Source: Kitasatospora sp. GP82 (GTDB lineage Bacteria > Actinomycetota > Actinomycetes > Streptomycetales > Streptomycetaceae). Taken from it: 64,000 nucleotides of DNA. The stretch is from NCBI RefSeq assembly GCF_029892105.1, contig NZ_JARZAJ010000012.1:1-64000 (forward strand), read 5' to 3'. Position numbers and translations under genes: made by a program. Under the pieces are notes generated by a model. It did no database searches and was not told the DNA's origin. It saw only the letters and a program-made list of their open reading frames with translations. This document shows, in pieces, positions 27,637-35,400 of this stretch; position 1 is the first letter of the stretch; every line of letters starts with the position of its first letter.

Positions 27637-29108
27637 CCCAGATCGACGACCGGGTGACCGGGGATCCCTGGGCCGGCAAGGTGCCGCCGATGCGGCGGGA
27701 ACCCGAGCGGGACGATGCCTACGTCTCCCCCGAGGAAGCATCGGAGGAGCACTTCGAGAAGCGGCTGAAGGCCCTCGAAGCCGAACTCCTCGGCACCGAA
27801 GACCTGGACAACATCCCGGCGTTGGAGCCGATCATCGCCGACGTCCTCTTCCGCGACACCCTTGCCCGGATCTTCGGCGCGTCCGGCACGTTCAAGTCCT
27901 TCACCACCCTGGACTTCGCTGGCTGCGTCGGAACCGGAAAGCTCTGGCACGGACGGCTCGTTCGGCAGGGACTCGTGATTTACCTCGTTGCTGAGGGCAT
28001 CAAGGGCATCCGCAAGCGCGTCCGTGCCTGGGAGCAGCACTACGGCATCAAGATGACCGGCGTTAGGTTCCTGCCCCGCCCGGTGCAGGCCATGGACCCG
28101 GAGTGGCTCGTTCTCATCGAACTGTGCCAGCGCCTTCAGCCCGCACTCGTCATCGTCGACACCCAGGCCCGGGTCACCGTCGGCATCGAGGAGAACTCCA
28201 ACACCGAGATGGGCCGGGTTGTCGACCGCATGGAGCAGCTGCGAACCGCATCCGGGGCGTGCGTGCTGCTGGTCCACCACACCGGCAACGAGGGCGAGCG
28301 AGGCCGAGGCGCGACGGCGGTCAAGGGTGCCCTGCAGACGGAAATCAGCATTACCCGCAAGGGCAAGAGTCTCCATGACATCACTGTGACCCTTGGCACC
28401 GGCAAGCAGAAGGACGACGAGGAACTCGGCGACGTCGTCTTCGGCCTGCACCAGATCCAGCTCAAGGGCGAAGCGAAGGAGGACGGCACCCCGGTCACCT
28501 CCGTCGTGCTGGTCGCCCTGGATGCCGCACCACAGCGTGTCAGCAGCGGACCGGAGCCCGGCAGCCCGGAATGGATCGCCGACCAGCTCGACAAGGCTGG
28601 CGTGCCGCTGTGGGGCCGCGACCGGATCACGCGCAAGTGTGCAGAACTCGGCATCAAGGCTCGGAAAGACAAGATCGAAGAGGCCATCAGGATCCGTGCG
28701 AACCGCCCCGCAGAACCTGCCCCCGAACCTGCCCCCGACCTGCCCCCGCTCTTTTCAGAAAAAGCTGCCCCCGAAGGCGGGGCAGGTTCAGAAGAAATCC
28801 CAGGTCAGACCTGCCCCGGGCAGATTGGGGGCAGGTCTGGGGCAGGCGCTCTGACCGAACCTGCCCCCAGCCCCCGTCCTTTAGGGCGGGGGCAGGTCGG
28901 GGCACCCAGGCCGAATGCGCCGTCTGCGGCGAGCCCCTTGCCCCCTTCCTGGCCAGCCAGGGCATCGACGTCCACATCGGCTGTTGACCTCTCGGCGGTC
29001 GCCCCAGTGCCGCTAGGTCGTGACGACCACCCCACCCAGCCCAAGGTCATGACAGTGCCCCGACCGGCCGCACCAGAAGCTCGCCGGGGTCGGGCCCACC
29101 CGACGTAG
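27633..29108 (+). CDS. RepA-like AAA ATPase/helicase
   Basis: This 491-residue protein has a RecA/RepA-type ATPase core. Walker A is FGASGTFKSFTTLDF (about residue 85), Walker B is LVIVDTQARVT (about residue 173), and the sensor block is VLLVHHTGNEGERGRGATAV. Such proteins unwind or load at plasmid origins. Residues from about 360 onward are Pro/Ala/Gly-rich low complexity, and the DNA there carries ten copies of a 9-bp repeat. It lies directly after the Prim-Pol gene with a 4-bp overlap. Confidence 0.85.
   Translation: MTQIDDRVTGDPWAGKVPPMRREPERDDAYVSPEEASEEHFEKRLKALEAELLGTEDLDNIPALEPIIADVLFRDTLARIFGASGTFKSFTTLDFAGCVGTGKLWHGRLVRQGLVIYLVAEGIKGIRKRVRAWEQHYGIKMTGVRFLPRPVQAMDPEWLVLIELCQRLQPALVIVDTQARVTVGIEENSNTEMGRVVDRMEQLRTASGACVLLVHHTGNEGERGRGATAVKGALQTEISITRKGKSLHDITVTLGTGKQKDDEELGDVVFGLHQIQLKGEAKEDGTPVTSVVLVALDAAPQRVSSGPEPGSPEWIADQLDKAGVPLWGRDRITRKCAELGIKARKDKIEEAIRIRANRPAEPAPEPAPDLPPLFSEKAAPEGGAGSEEIPGQTCPGQIGGRSGAGALTEPAPSPRPLGRGQVGAPRPNAPSAASPLPPSWPARASTSTSAVDLSAVAPVPLGRDDHPTQPKVMTVPRPAAPEARRGRAHPT
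28715..28897. repeat. Iteron-like repeats, candidate replication origin
   Basis: ACCTGCCCC occurs exactly at 28715, 28727, 28738, 28809 and 28859, and as its complement GGGGCAGGT at 28779, 28828 and 28889. One-mismatch copies lie near 28764 and 28839. Eight exact copies in 183 bp in both orientations inside the end of the rep gene resemble iterons. Copies on the opposite strand encode unrelated residues, so protein repetition alone does not explain them. Confidence 0.6.
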
Positions 29109-29175
29109 GCCCGCCCCCGGCACCACCCAGGATCCGGCAACCGCCGGCACCCACCAACCAGCAGGAGAGATCACC

Positions 29176-29376
29176 TTGAGCGTCTACACCTCGCAGTCGT
29201 CCCCCGTCCCGACCGTCCGTTCACTCAGCCTCGCCACCTCCGGCAACCTCCAGGCCGTCGTCCGCTGCCCGAACTGCCAGCAGCTGCACCGGCACCTGGG
29301 CCTGGGCGTCCGAAAGGGACCGTGCGGCCAGCTCTACGTCCTGGTGGAGCCGCGCAAGGCCAGCAGAGCGGCCTGA
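29176..29376 (+). CDS. Small zinc-finger-like protein
   Basis: This 66-residue protein has a CPNC pair and a later KGPCGQLYVLVEPR. TTG at 29176 is chosen because GGAGAGATCACC lies directly upstream. It probably binds metal or nucleic acid. No family recognised. Confidence 0.6.
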   Translation: MSVYTSQSSPVPTVRSLSLATSGNLQAVVRCPNCQQLHRHLGLGVRKGPCGQLYVLVEPRKASRAA

Positions 29377-29458
29377 CCATGCGGCCCGGTGCCCACGGGC
29401 GCCCTCCGCCGGGCCGCACCCCTCGCATCCCCTTCAGCCCCGACTCAGGGAGCAGCAC

Positions 29459-29641
29459 GTGAAGCTCAGCAGTACCCAGCAGTTGAAGCACTGCCCGGCG
29501 TGCCGGCGCTTGAGGCCGGCCAGGTCGCTCGGCCAGGCGACGGTCCGCGGCGAGCAGTTGGAGATCCTGGAGTGTTCGGAGCCGTCCTGCGCGCTCCGCT
29601 GGTGCATCGACCGGCGGCCGCCGCTCGGAATCGCCGCATGA
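29459..29641 (+). CDS. Small Cys-rich (zinc-ribbon-like) protein
   Basis: This 60-residue protein has CPACRRLRPA and then ECSEPSCALRWC, a possible four-Cys zinc site. It starts with GTG at 29459 and its stop overlaps the next ATG by 4 bp. Function unknown. Confidence 0.58.
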   Translation: MKLSSTQQLKHCPACRRLRPARSLGQATVRGEQLEILECSEPSCALRWCIDRRPPLGIAA

Positions 29642-29850
29642 CCGGGGACGAGACGGTACGGCGCCGCTGGCAGAAGCTCGACGACGAGCAACGCGCCCTG
29701 GCCGAGGAGTTGATGCGGCGAGCCGAGGCACTGCGGGAGGTGTCCGAGGACGGCCTGTCGATAGCCGAGGCGATCGAGCTCGCGGCGGACGCGGTGCAGC
29801 GGCGCGGCCTGGCGGCGCCCAGGCCCGAGGCGGTGCCCGATGGCCGATGA
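29638..29850 (+). CDS. Small helical hypothetical protein
   Basis: This 70-residue charged helical protein starts MTGDETVRRRWQKLDDEQRA. It overlaps the gene before it (ATGA) and the Xre gene after it by 11 bp, so it belongs to one translational unit. It may be a partner of the Xre repressor; this is inferred only from the overlap. Confidence 0.62.
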   Translation: MTGDETVRRRWQKLDDEQRALAEELMRRAEALREVSEDGLSIAEAIELAADAVQRRGLAAPRPEAVPDGR

Positions 29851-30166
29851 ACGGATCCGGGTGCGGCGTACTCCGCCGGCCGGGCTCGGCCCGATGCTCG
29901 GTGAGGCACGGCTGCGGGCCGGTTACGGGCTGCGGGAGTTCGCCCGGCTGGTCGGCTTGTCGCACTCGTACGTGATCCAGCTGGAGACCGGGAAGCGCTG
30001 CCCGTCGGTCACGGTCGCCCGCCGAATCGCCGCCGTCCTGGCGCTGACCGAGGACGAGATGGTCCCGCTCCGCGACGCAGCGGTCGATGACGCCGGCCGG
30101 GACCATCCGGCGAGGCGTAGCGCGTCCGCAGGGGCCGGTTCCCTTGGCGACCGGACTGACCACTGA
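29840..30166 (+). CDS. Xre-family transcriptional regulator
   Basis: This 108-residue protein has a clear Xre helix-turn-helix: GLREFARLVGLSHSYVIQLE, then TGKRCPSVTVARRIAAVLAL, at about residues 30-75. It ends 46 bp before the tyrosine recombinase. A TGGATAA...TTATCCA palindrome lies in that gap and is a plausible operator, so it may control the recombinase and itself. Confidence 0.85.
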   Translation: MADERIRVRRTPPAGLGPMLGEARLRAGYGLREFARLVGLSHSYVIQLETGKRCPSVTVARRIAAVLALTEDEMVPLRDAAVDDAGRDHPARRSASAGAGSLGDRTDH

Positions 30167-30173
30167 CGAGTAG

Positions 30174-30193
30174 TGGATAACCGAAATTATCCA
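30174..30193. promoter_or_regulatory. TGGATAA-N6-TTATCCA palindrome, candidate operator
   Basis: A perfect 7-bp inverted repeat with a 6-bp spacer lies between the Xre gene and the tyrosine recombinase. It is strikingly AT-rich for this genome and ends 19 bp before the recombinase start. Size and symmetry fit an Xre dimer site. Confidence 0.55.
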
Positions 30194-30212
30194 ATACAGA
30201 GAGGGAAGTTGA

Positions 30213-31301
30213 GTGACCATACTGCCAGCCCCCCGACCCGCCGCCGGGACGCTCTCCACCGATCGGCACGACCCGCGCGACGACTGGCCCGACGAAGCCC
30301 GCGCCCTGCGCGCCCTCCTCGCCGCCATCTACAGCCAGGACGATCCGCTCCCGGACATCGCCGGCGGATGGGTCGCCCGGCAGCGCTCCGCCAACACCCG
30401 CAAGGCGTACGCCCGCCGCTTCCGCGCCTGGGAGTCCTACGCCCGCTCCTGCGGCGTCCACCCGCTCCAGGCCGGGCTGCCCCTCGCCGACGCCTACGCC
30501 CGGCACATCGAGACCGCACCCACCCAAGTCCGCGTCAAGGGCGGCAGCCGCGGCCAGACGGCATCCACCGGTCAGCCGCTCTCCCCGTCCGGACGCGCCC
30601 AGGCGCTCTCGGCCGCCGGATCGTTCTACACGTACGCCTCCCGCCTCGGCGCCGTGACCGCAGACCCGTTCGCGGCCGTCGCCCGACCGGACATCGACCC
30701 TGACCACTCGTCCACCGAGGGCCTCACCCCGGATGAGACCGCCCAGCTGCTGGCCACAGCCCGGGACTGGGGGAAGCGCTCATACGCCCTGGTCGCGTCG
30801 CTGTACCTGCTCGGCCCGCGCGTCGACGAGGTCCTCGCCCTGGACGTCGGCCAGCTCGGCTACGACCGCGGGCACCGGACACTGCCCCTGCGGCGCAAGG
30901 GCGGCCGGATCCAGGCTGTTCCGGTGCCGCCGATGGCGCTGGACGCTCTGCTGGCTCACCTCGACGGCCGTACGAGCGGCCCGCTGTTCACCACCGGCAG
31001 CGGTCGGCGCTGGTCCGAGCCGGAGGTCTGGAAACACCTGCGGATGCTCGCCCGCCGGGCCGGCCTGCCGCAGGCCGACAACATCAAGCCGCACGCTCTG
31101 CGGCACGGGTTCATCACCGACGCGCTCGACCAGGGCGTGCCGCTGCACGAGGTCCAGGACGCGGCCGGCCACCGCGACCCGCGCACGACTCAGAGGTACA
31201 ACAGGCGCCGCGGCCGACTCGATGGGCACCCGGCGTACAAGGTGGCGGCGGCGATGGCCGAACGCCTGGAGCGCGGCAGCCAGCAGGGGTTGCATACCTA
31301 G
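30213..31301 (+). CDS. Tyrosine recombinase/integrase
   Basis: This 362-residue phage-integrase-family protein has an N-terminal SAM-like DNA-binding region and a C-terminal catalytic domain. The catalytic residues are visible as LLGPRVDEVLALD (Arg), HALRHGFITDALDQG (His-x-x-Arg), AAGHRDPRTTQRYNRR (His and the nucleophile Tyr). GTG at 30213 follows GAGGGAAG. It is internal to an element that already has a serine integrase at its end, so it may be left from another element or serve rearrangement of the neighbouring toxin locus. No attachment site was found for it. Confidence 0.92.
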   Translation: MTILPAPRPAAGTLSTDRHDPRDDWPDEARALRALLAAIYSQDDPLPDIAGGWVARQRSANTRKAYARRFRAWESYARSCGVHPLQAGLPLADAYARHIETAPTQVRVKGGSRGQTASTGQPLSPSGRAQALSAAGSFYTYASRLGAVTADPFAAVARPDIDPDHSSTEGLTPDETAQLLATARDWGKRSYALVASLYLLGPRVDEVLALDVGQLGYDRGHRTLPLRRKGGRIQAVPVPPMALDALLAHLDGRTSGPLFTTGSGRRWSEPEVWKHLRMLARRAGLPQADNIKPHALRHGFITDALDQGVPLHEVQDAAGHRDPRTTQRYNRRRGRLDGHPAYKVAAAMAERLERGSQQGLHT

Positions 31302-31516
31302 TCCTTGTCCAAGTCCACCAGGAAGTCGACTACAGGCACGAGCTGGTCGCCGTACCCGAACTTCCGCCCCATAGCCGTGTATCGCTCGTATGTGGAGCGG
31401 TCGATCGGTGCCCAGTACTGGGACAGGCAGCGCAGGAGCAGCCGGAATCCCAGGTCGGGGCCGACCTCGCGGATGGCGAGGTCGAGGGCGGGCACCACGC
31501 CGGAGGACAGGCTCAC
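31298..31516 (-). pseudogene. Truncated duplicate of the immunity gene
   Basis: The 72-codon frame (GVVPALDLAIREVGPDLGFR, then STYERYTAMGRKFGYGDQLV) matches the C-terminal third of the protein at 31794-32435 (GVVPALEQVAAYACPDLAFR and QYERYVALGEKFEYGEFLV). The N-terminal two thirds are missing. Orphan immunity remnants beside a polymorphic toxin are typical of C-terminal toxin exchange. Confidence 0.75.
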
Positions 31517-31716
31517 CAGCCTGGGGCGGCGCGAGCTACAGCTGGCCGCGACGGACGGTGGCGTCGCCGAGCGGGCGCCGGCCTTTCCGTCCGAATGGGA
31601 CGTCTGCGATTGCCGTGACGTGGCCGCCCTGGCTGGGGATGCGCGGCCCCGATGCCGGGCGGGGCGGCCACAGAGTGCACCGTCAGGTGTAGGAGCCGTG
31701 GGCGGGCACAGAAGGC

Positions 31717-31755
31717 GAAGACCTCCTGCGCGGAGTCACCGCGCAGGAGGTCTTC
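31717..31755. terminator. Strong hairpin terminator of the toxin-immunity unit
   Basis: GAAGACCTCCTGCGCGG pairs perfectly (17 bp) with CCGCGCAGGAGGTCTTC around the loop AGTCA. It lies 39 bp past the immunity gene stop on the minus strand. Confidence 0.85.
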
Positions 31756-31793
31756 GTCGTATCGGTCACGCCACTCGCGTCACCGTGCGGTTG

Positions 31794-32435
31794 TCAGTCC
31801 ACGAGGTGTTCGTAGCCCTGGACCAGGAACTCTCCGTACTCGAATTTCTCGCCGAGGGCCACGTACCGTTCGTACTGGCCTTGGGAGATCCCAGGGCCGA
31901 AGGCGGTGAGCGCCCGCAGGAGGAAACGGAATGCTAGGTCGGGACAGGCGTAGGCCGCGACTTGCTCGAGCGCGGGTACCACGCCGGGAACGTACCTCCT
32001 CTGGGGACTCAGTGATCCATTGAGCATCCCGTTTGACACCAGCAGGATCTCGTCCAGGACCGCTCCGGTCAGGTGGACGTACGCGTTCGGCGGAGCGCTG
32101 GTCAGGCTTCCTGGGGGGGCCTCCGCGAGGAGGTGCTCCCGGTACAGCCGGATGACCAGCCGGAGCCAGTCACGTCCTTCCCTGCCTTCGTCGCGAAGGA
32201 CGTGCAACTGCTCGGTGCCAAGCGACCACAACGCCTCGATCGCCCAGGTCGGCACGTCGGAGTCGGCCAGCCGAAGTGCGTCGATGAGGGCGGCTTCGAC
32301 CTTGTACGCCGGCATGTCGACGGTGTAGGCCATCAGCACGTCGACGTCGCTGCCCTCCTCCTCTCGCCAGTACCGATGGAACGCTCTGGCCAGGTGGGGG
32401 AGTCCGAACTCCATTCCGCCGTATCGCTCGGTCAC
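31794..32435 (-). CDS. Probable immunity protein of the polymorphic toxin
   Basis: This 213-residue soluble acidic helical protein begins 20 bp after the toxin gene on the same strand, the usual immunity position. GTG at 32435 is chosen because GAGGAG lies 7 bp upstream. Segments include YTVDMPAYKVEAALIDALRL and ALWSLGTEQLHVL. I could not assign it to a named immunity family, though it resembles CdiI-type partners in size and charge. A truncated paralogue lies at 31298-31516. It is expected to neutralise the RNase domain in the cytoplasm. Confidence 0.75.
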   Translation of the reverse strand: MTERYGGMEFGLPHLARAFHRYWREEEGSDVDVLMAYTVDMPAYKVEAALIDALRLADSDVPTWAIEALWSLGTEQLHVLRDEGREGRDWLRLVIRLYREHLLAEAPPGSLTSAPPNAYVHLTGAVLDEILLVSNGMLNGSLSPQRRYVPGVVPALEQVAAYACPDLAFRFLLRALTAFGPGISQGQYERYVALGEKFEYGEFLVQGYEHLVD

Positions 32436-32454
32436 GGACGGCTCCTCAGCTCTT

Positions 32455-35400
32455 CTACTGGACAGGGAAGATCGACGTGACGTACCACTTCCGCCTCCCC
32501 TCGTGACCGGCGTCCTTCGCCACGCGAACCCTGACCTTGGTGCCGACATCGAACTCCTTCACCGTACCGTTGGCCTGCTTCACGTAGGTCTTGCCCAGCG
32601 AGGTGACCTGCTGCCCGTCGACGATCACGTTGTCGAGTTTTACCGTGAACTCGTCCGAACGGTCGGAGCGGTTCATGAACTTGGCCATCCATGAGTTCTG
32701 CTTCGCTATCGCCAGTTCCAGCGCCTTCTGCGCGGTCGCAAGGTCGGTGAACACTCCGTTGGTGCCCTTGGTCATGGCCATTGCCGCCGCGCCGGCGGGC
32801 GTGATGCCCATGAGGGCCCCGTTGGCACCGTAAGGGCCTTGGGCGACGTGGTCACTGATGGTGTGTGCGTCAGATTTCGGGCTGAGCTCGTCCTTGAGCA
32901 GGTTCAGGCAGTTGTGGACGAGGATGTCGGAACCTGCGGCCTGCGGTCCGTGCACGTAGAAGGTGTGCGGGCCGTCGACGGTGAGGTCGTAGACCGCCTC
33001 GGGTGCGACGCCGGTCCGCTCGTGCAGGCCCGTCACCGGGTGCCGGGCGCCGTCCCGGCCGAGCAGCACGTCACCAACGCGAAGCTGGGACACCTCGCGC
33101 CAGCCGATCCCGTCGACGTACAGGCGATGCCCGGCCGTGCTGGTGACTCGGCCGACCTGGTCGATGTCGAGGTCGACCAAGCGGATGGTGTCGTGTCCGA
33201 AGGTGTCGGTCACCGGCTGGGCGCTGGTGGCGCCTGAGGCCGGATCGACGGCCAGCAGCCGGTCGCCGACCCGTACGTTCTCGATCGCGCGGCGGGTGCC
33301 ATCGGCTATGACCACGGTCGTGCCGGCCGGGAAGCTGTTGGTGGTGCAGGCCTCGAACACGTCCTCGGCGATGTGCATCTCAGTGTCGATGGCGGCGAGG
33401 GCGTTCGCGTCCAGGTCGAGGGCCTTGAGGGCCTTGTACGCGTCCTCGATACCGACGCCGGTGTGCAGCGCGGCGTCGAGCACACGCATCAGATCGACGG
33501 CCTTGGCGATTTTCGCCGGCGGCACGAACCAGGTCGCGGCCCAGGCGCAGTCGCTGAGGCTGCCCTTGGCGCAGTCCGTGAAGTCCTGGGTGAGGCCTTG
33601 CCACAGCGCCTTGAACAGGGCCTCATCGAACGCCTTCGTGATGTCCCAGTTGCTGAAGTGGTGGGTGACCTGTCGGGTCACGTCGGGGAAGGTCTGGCTG
33701 CCGAGGAAGACGGTGCTGTCGGCGGGGCAGGTAGCGGCACTGACATCGGCGGGAGCCGACGCGCTGGTGCACACGAAGAAGTCGACCGTCACGCTGAAGT
33801 GCAGCTCGAACTTCACGTCACAGCCGCTGTTGCCCATACCGAGCACGCACGTGTTGAGGGGCTTCGGCTCACCCAGCGGCGTGACCCGCTGCTCCGTGAA
33901 CATGTGCGCCACACCGGTGGCGCCGCCGCTGTCGATGGTCGCGGCGGCCTGCTTCTGCTCGGCCAGGGTCGCCGCTTGTTGGGCGGCCGCGGCCTGCTGG
34001 GCGGCGTCCTTGGCGGCGGCCTCGGCCTCGGCGGCGTCCTTGTCTGCCTGGGCCGCCACCTCGCGGGCGGTGGCCGCGGCCTGCTGGGCCTGGTCGGCCG
34101 CCTGGTGGGCGGCCGTGGCGTCGGCCTCGGCGGCGTTCGCCGAGGCCCGGGCGGCGGATGCGTCACCGGCCGCCGCCTGCGCCGCGGACTGCGCCGCCGC
34201 CGCGTCGGCGGCCGCCTGCTCGTCGTACTGGATGGTGACAGCCACCGTGGCCTGGGCCTCGGCCGCGGTCTTCTGCGCCTCGGCGGCGGAGGCGAGCGCC
34301 TGCTGGACCGACACCTGTGCCGCGGCGGCCTGGGCTGCAGCGTCGGCGGCCTGCGCCTGGGCGCCCTTCGCGTCGCCGGTGGCGGCGTCCGCGAGCGCCT
34401 TGGCGTCCTTCGCGGCCTGTGTGGCCTGGTCGGCCTTGGCCTTCGCGGCAGCCTGCTGTTGCTCGGCTACGGTCTTGGAGGCCTGTGCGGTCAGTACCGC
34501 GAGCCCGGCCGAGGAGTCGCTGTCCACGTACGGTGCGCCGAGGGCGATCGCCTGGTTGGCCGGAGCCGCGACCTGCTGGGCCGCGCTGGCGGCCCCGGTG
34601 GCGGCCCCGGTGGCGGTGTACGAGAAGCCGGCCGCGGTCGCGGCGCTGGACTGGGCCTGCTGCGCCGCCGCCCCGGCTTTGATGGCGTTGTCCTGTGCGC
34701 TCTTGGCCTGGGCCTGTGCGGTGGCCGCGTCCTGCTGGGCGGTGGCCGCGTCCTGGGAGGCTTGCTGAGCGTCGGAGATCGCCTTGGCCGCTGCCGACTC
34801 GTCGGTCCTCAGCGCGGCATCCGCGGTGGCCTTGGCGGACTGGGCATCGTTGGCGTCGGCCTTCGCCCTGCTGGCTGCGGCCTCGGCGCGGGTGGCTTCG
34901 GCGTCCGCGTCCTGAGCGGCCTTGGTGGCGGCGTCAGCGGCCGAGGAGGCCTGGTTGGCCGCCGTGGTGGCGTTCGCCGCGTCCTGGTCGGCCGCGTTCG
35001 CCGCGTCCCGGGATGCCTTCGCCTCCGAGTCGGAGTCGTGCGCATCCGCGTAGGCGTCGGCCGCCTGTGTCCTGGCCTGAACCGCGTTGGCGTTCTGCGC
35101 CGCATCCCAGGCCTGCTGCCGGGCCTGCTGGGCGCCCTGGTCGGCCTGCTGCGCGGCCTGCCGTTTGTCCGCCGCAGTCTTCCCGGCCTGCTGGGCGGCG
35201 GACAGCGCGTCGTTGGCCTTCTGCTCGTACTGCTGCGCGGCGGAGAGATCCTGGGCCGCCTTCGCCTGGTCCTGCGCCGCCTGGTTCTTGGCCGCCGCCG
35301 CTGTGGCCTGCTCGGCCTCGGCGGCCTGCCGCTTGGCGTGCGCGGTGTCGGCGGCCTGCTTGGCCGTGGCCTCCGCCTGCTGAGCGGTCGCCAGCTGCTG

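Noticed and set aside
28700..28900. CRISPR-like array suggested by regularly repeated ACCTGCCCC
   Set aside because: Repeats are only 9 bp, in both orientations and with variable 2-60 bp gaps. This is not the constant repeat-spacer pattern of CRISPR.
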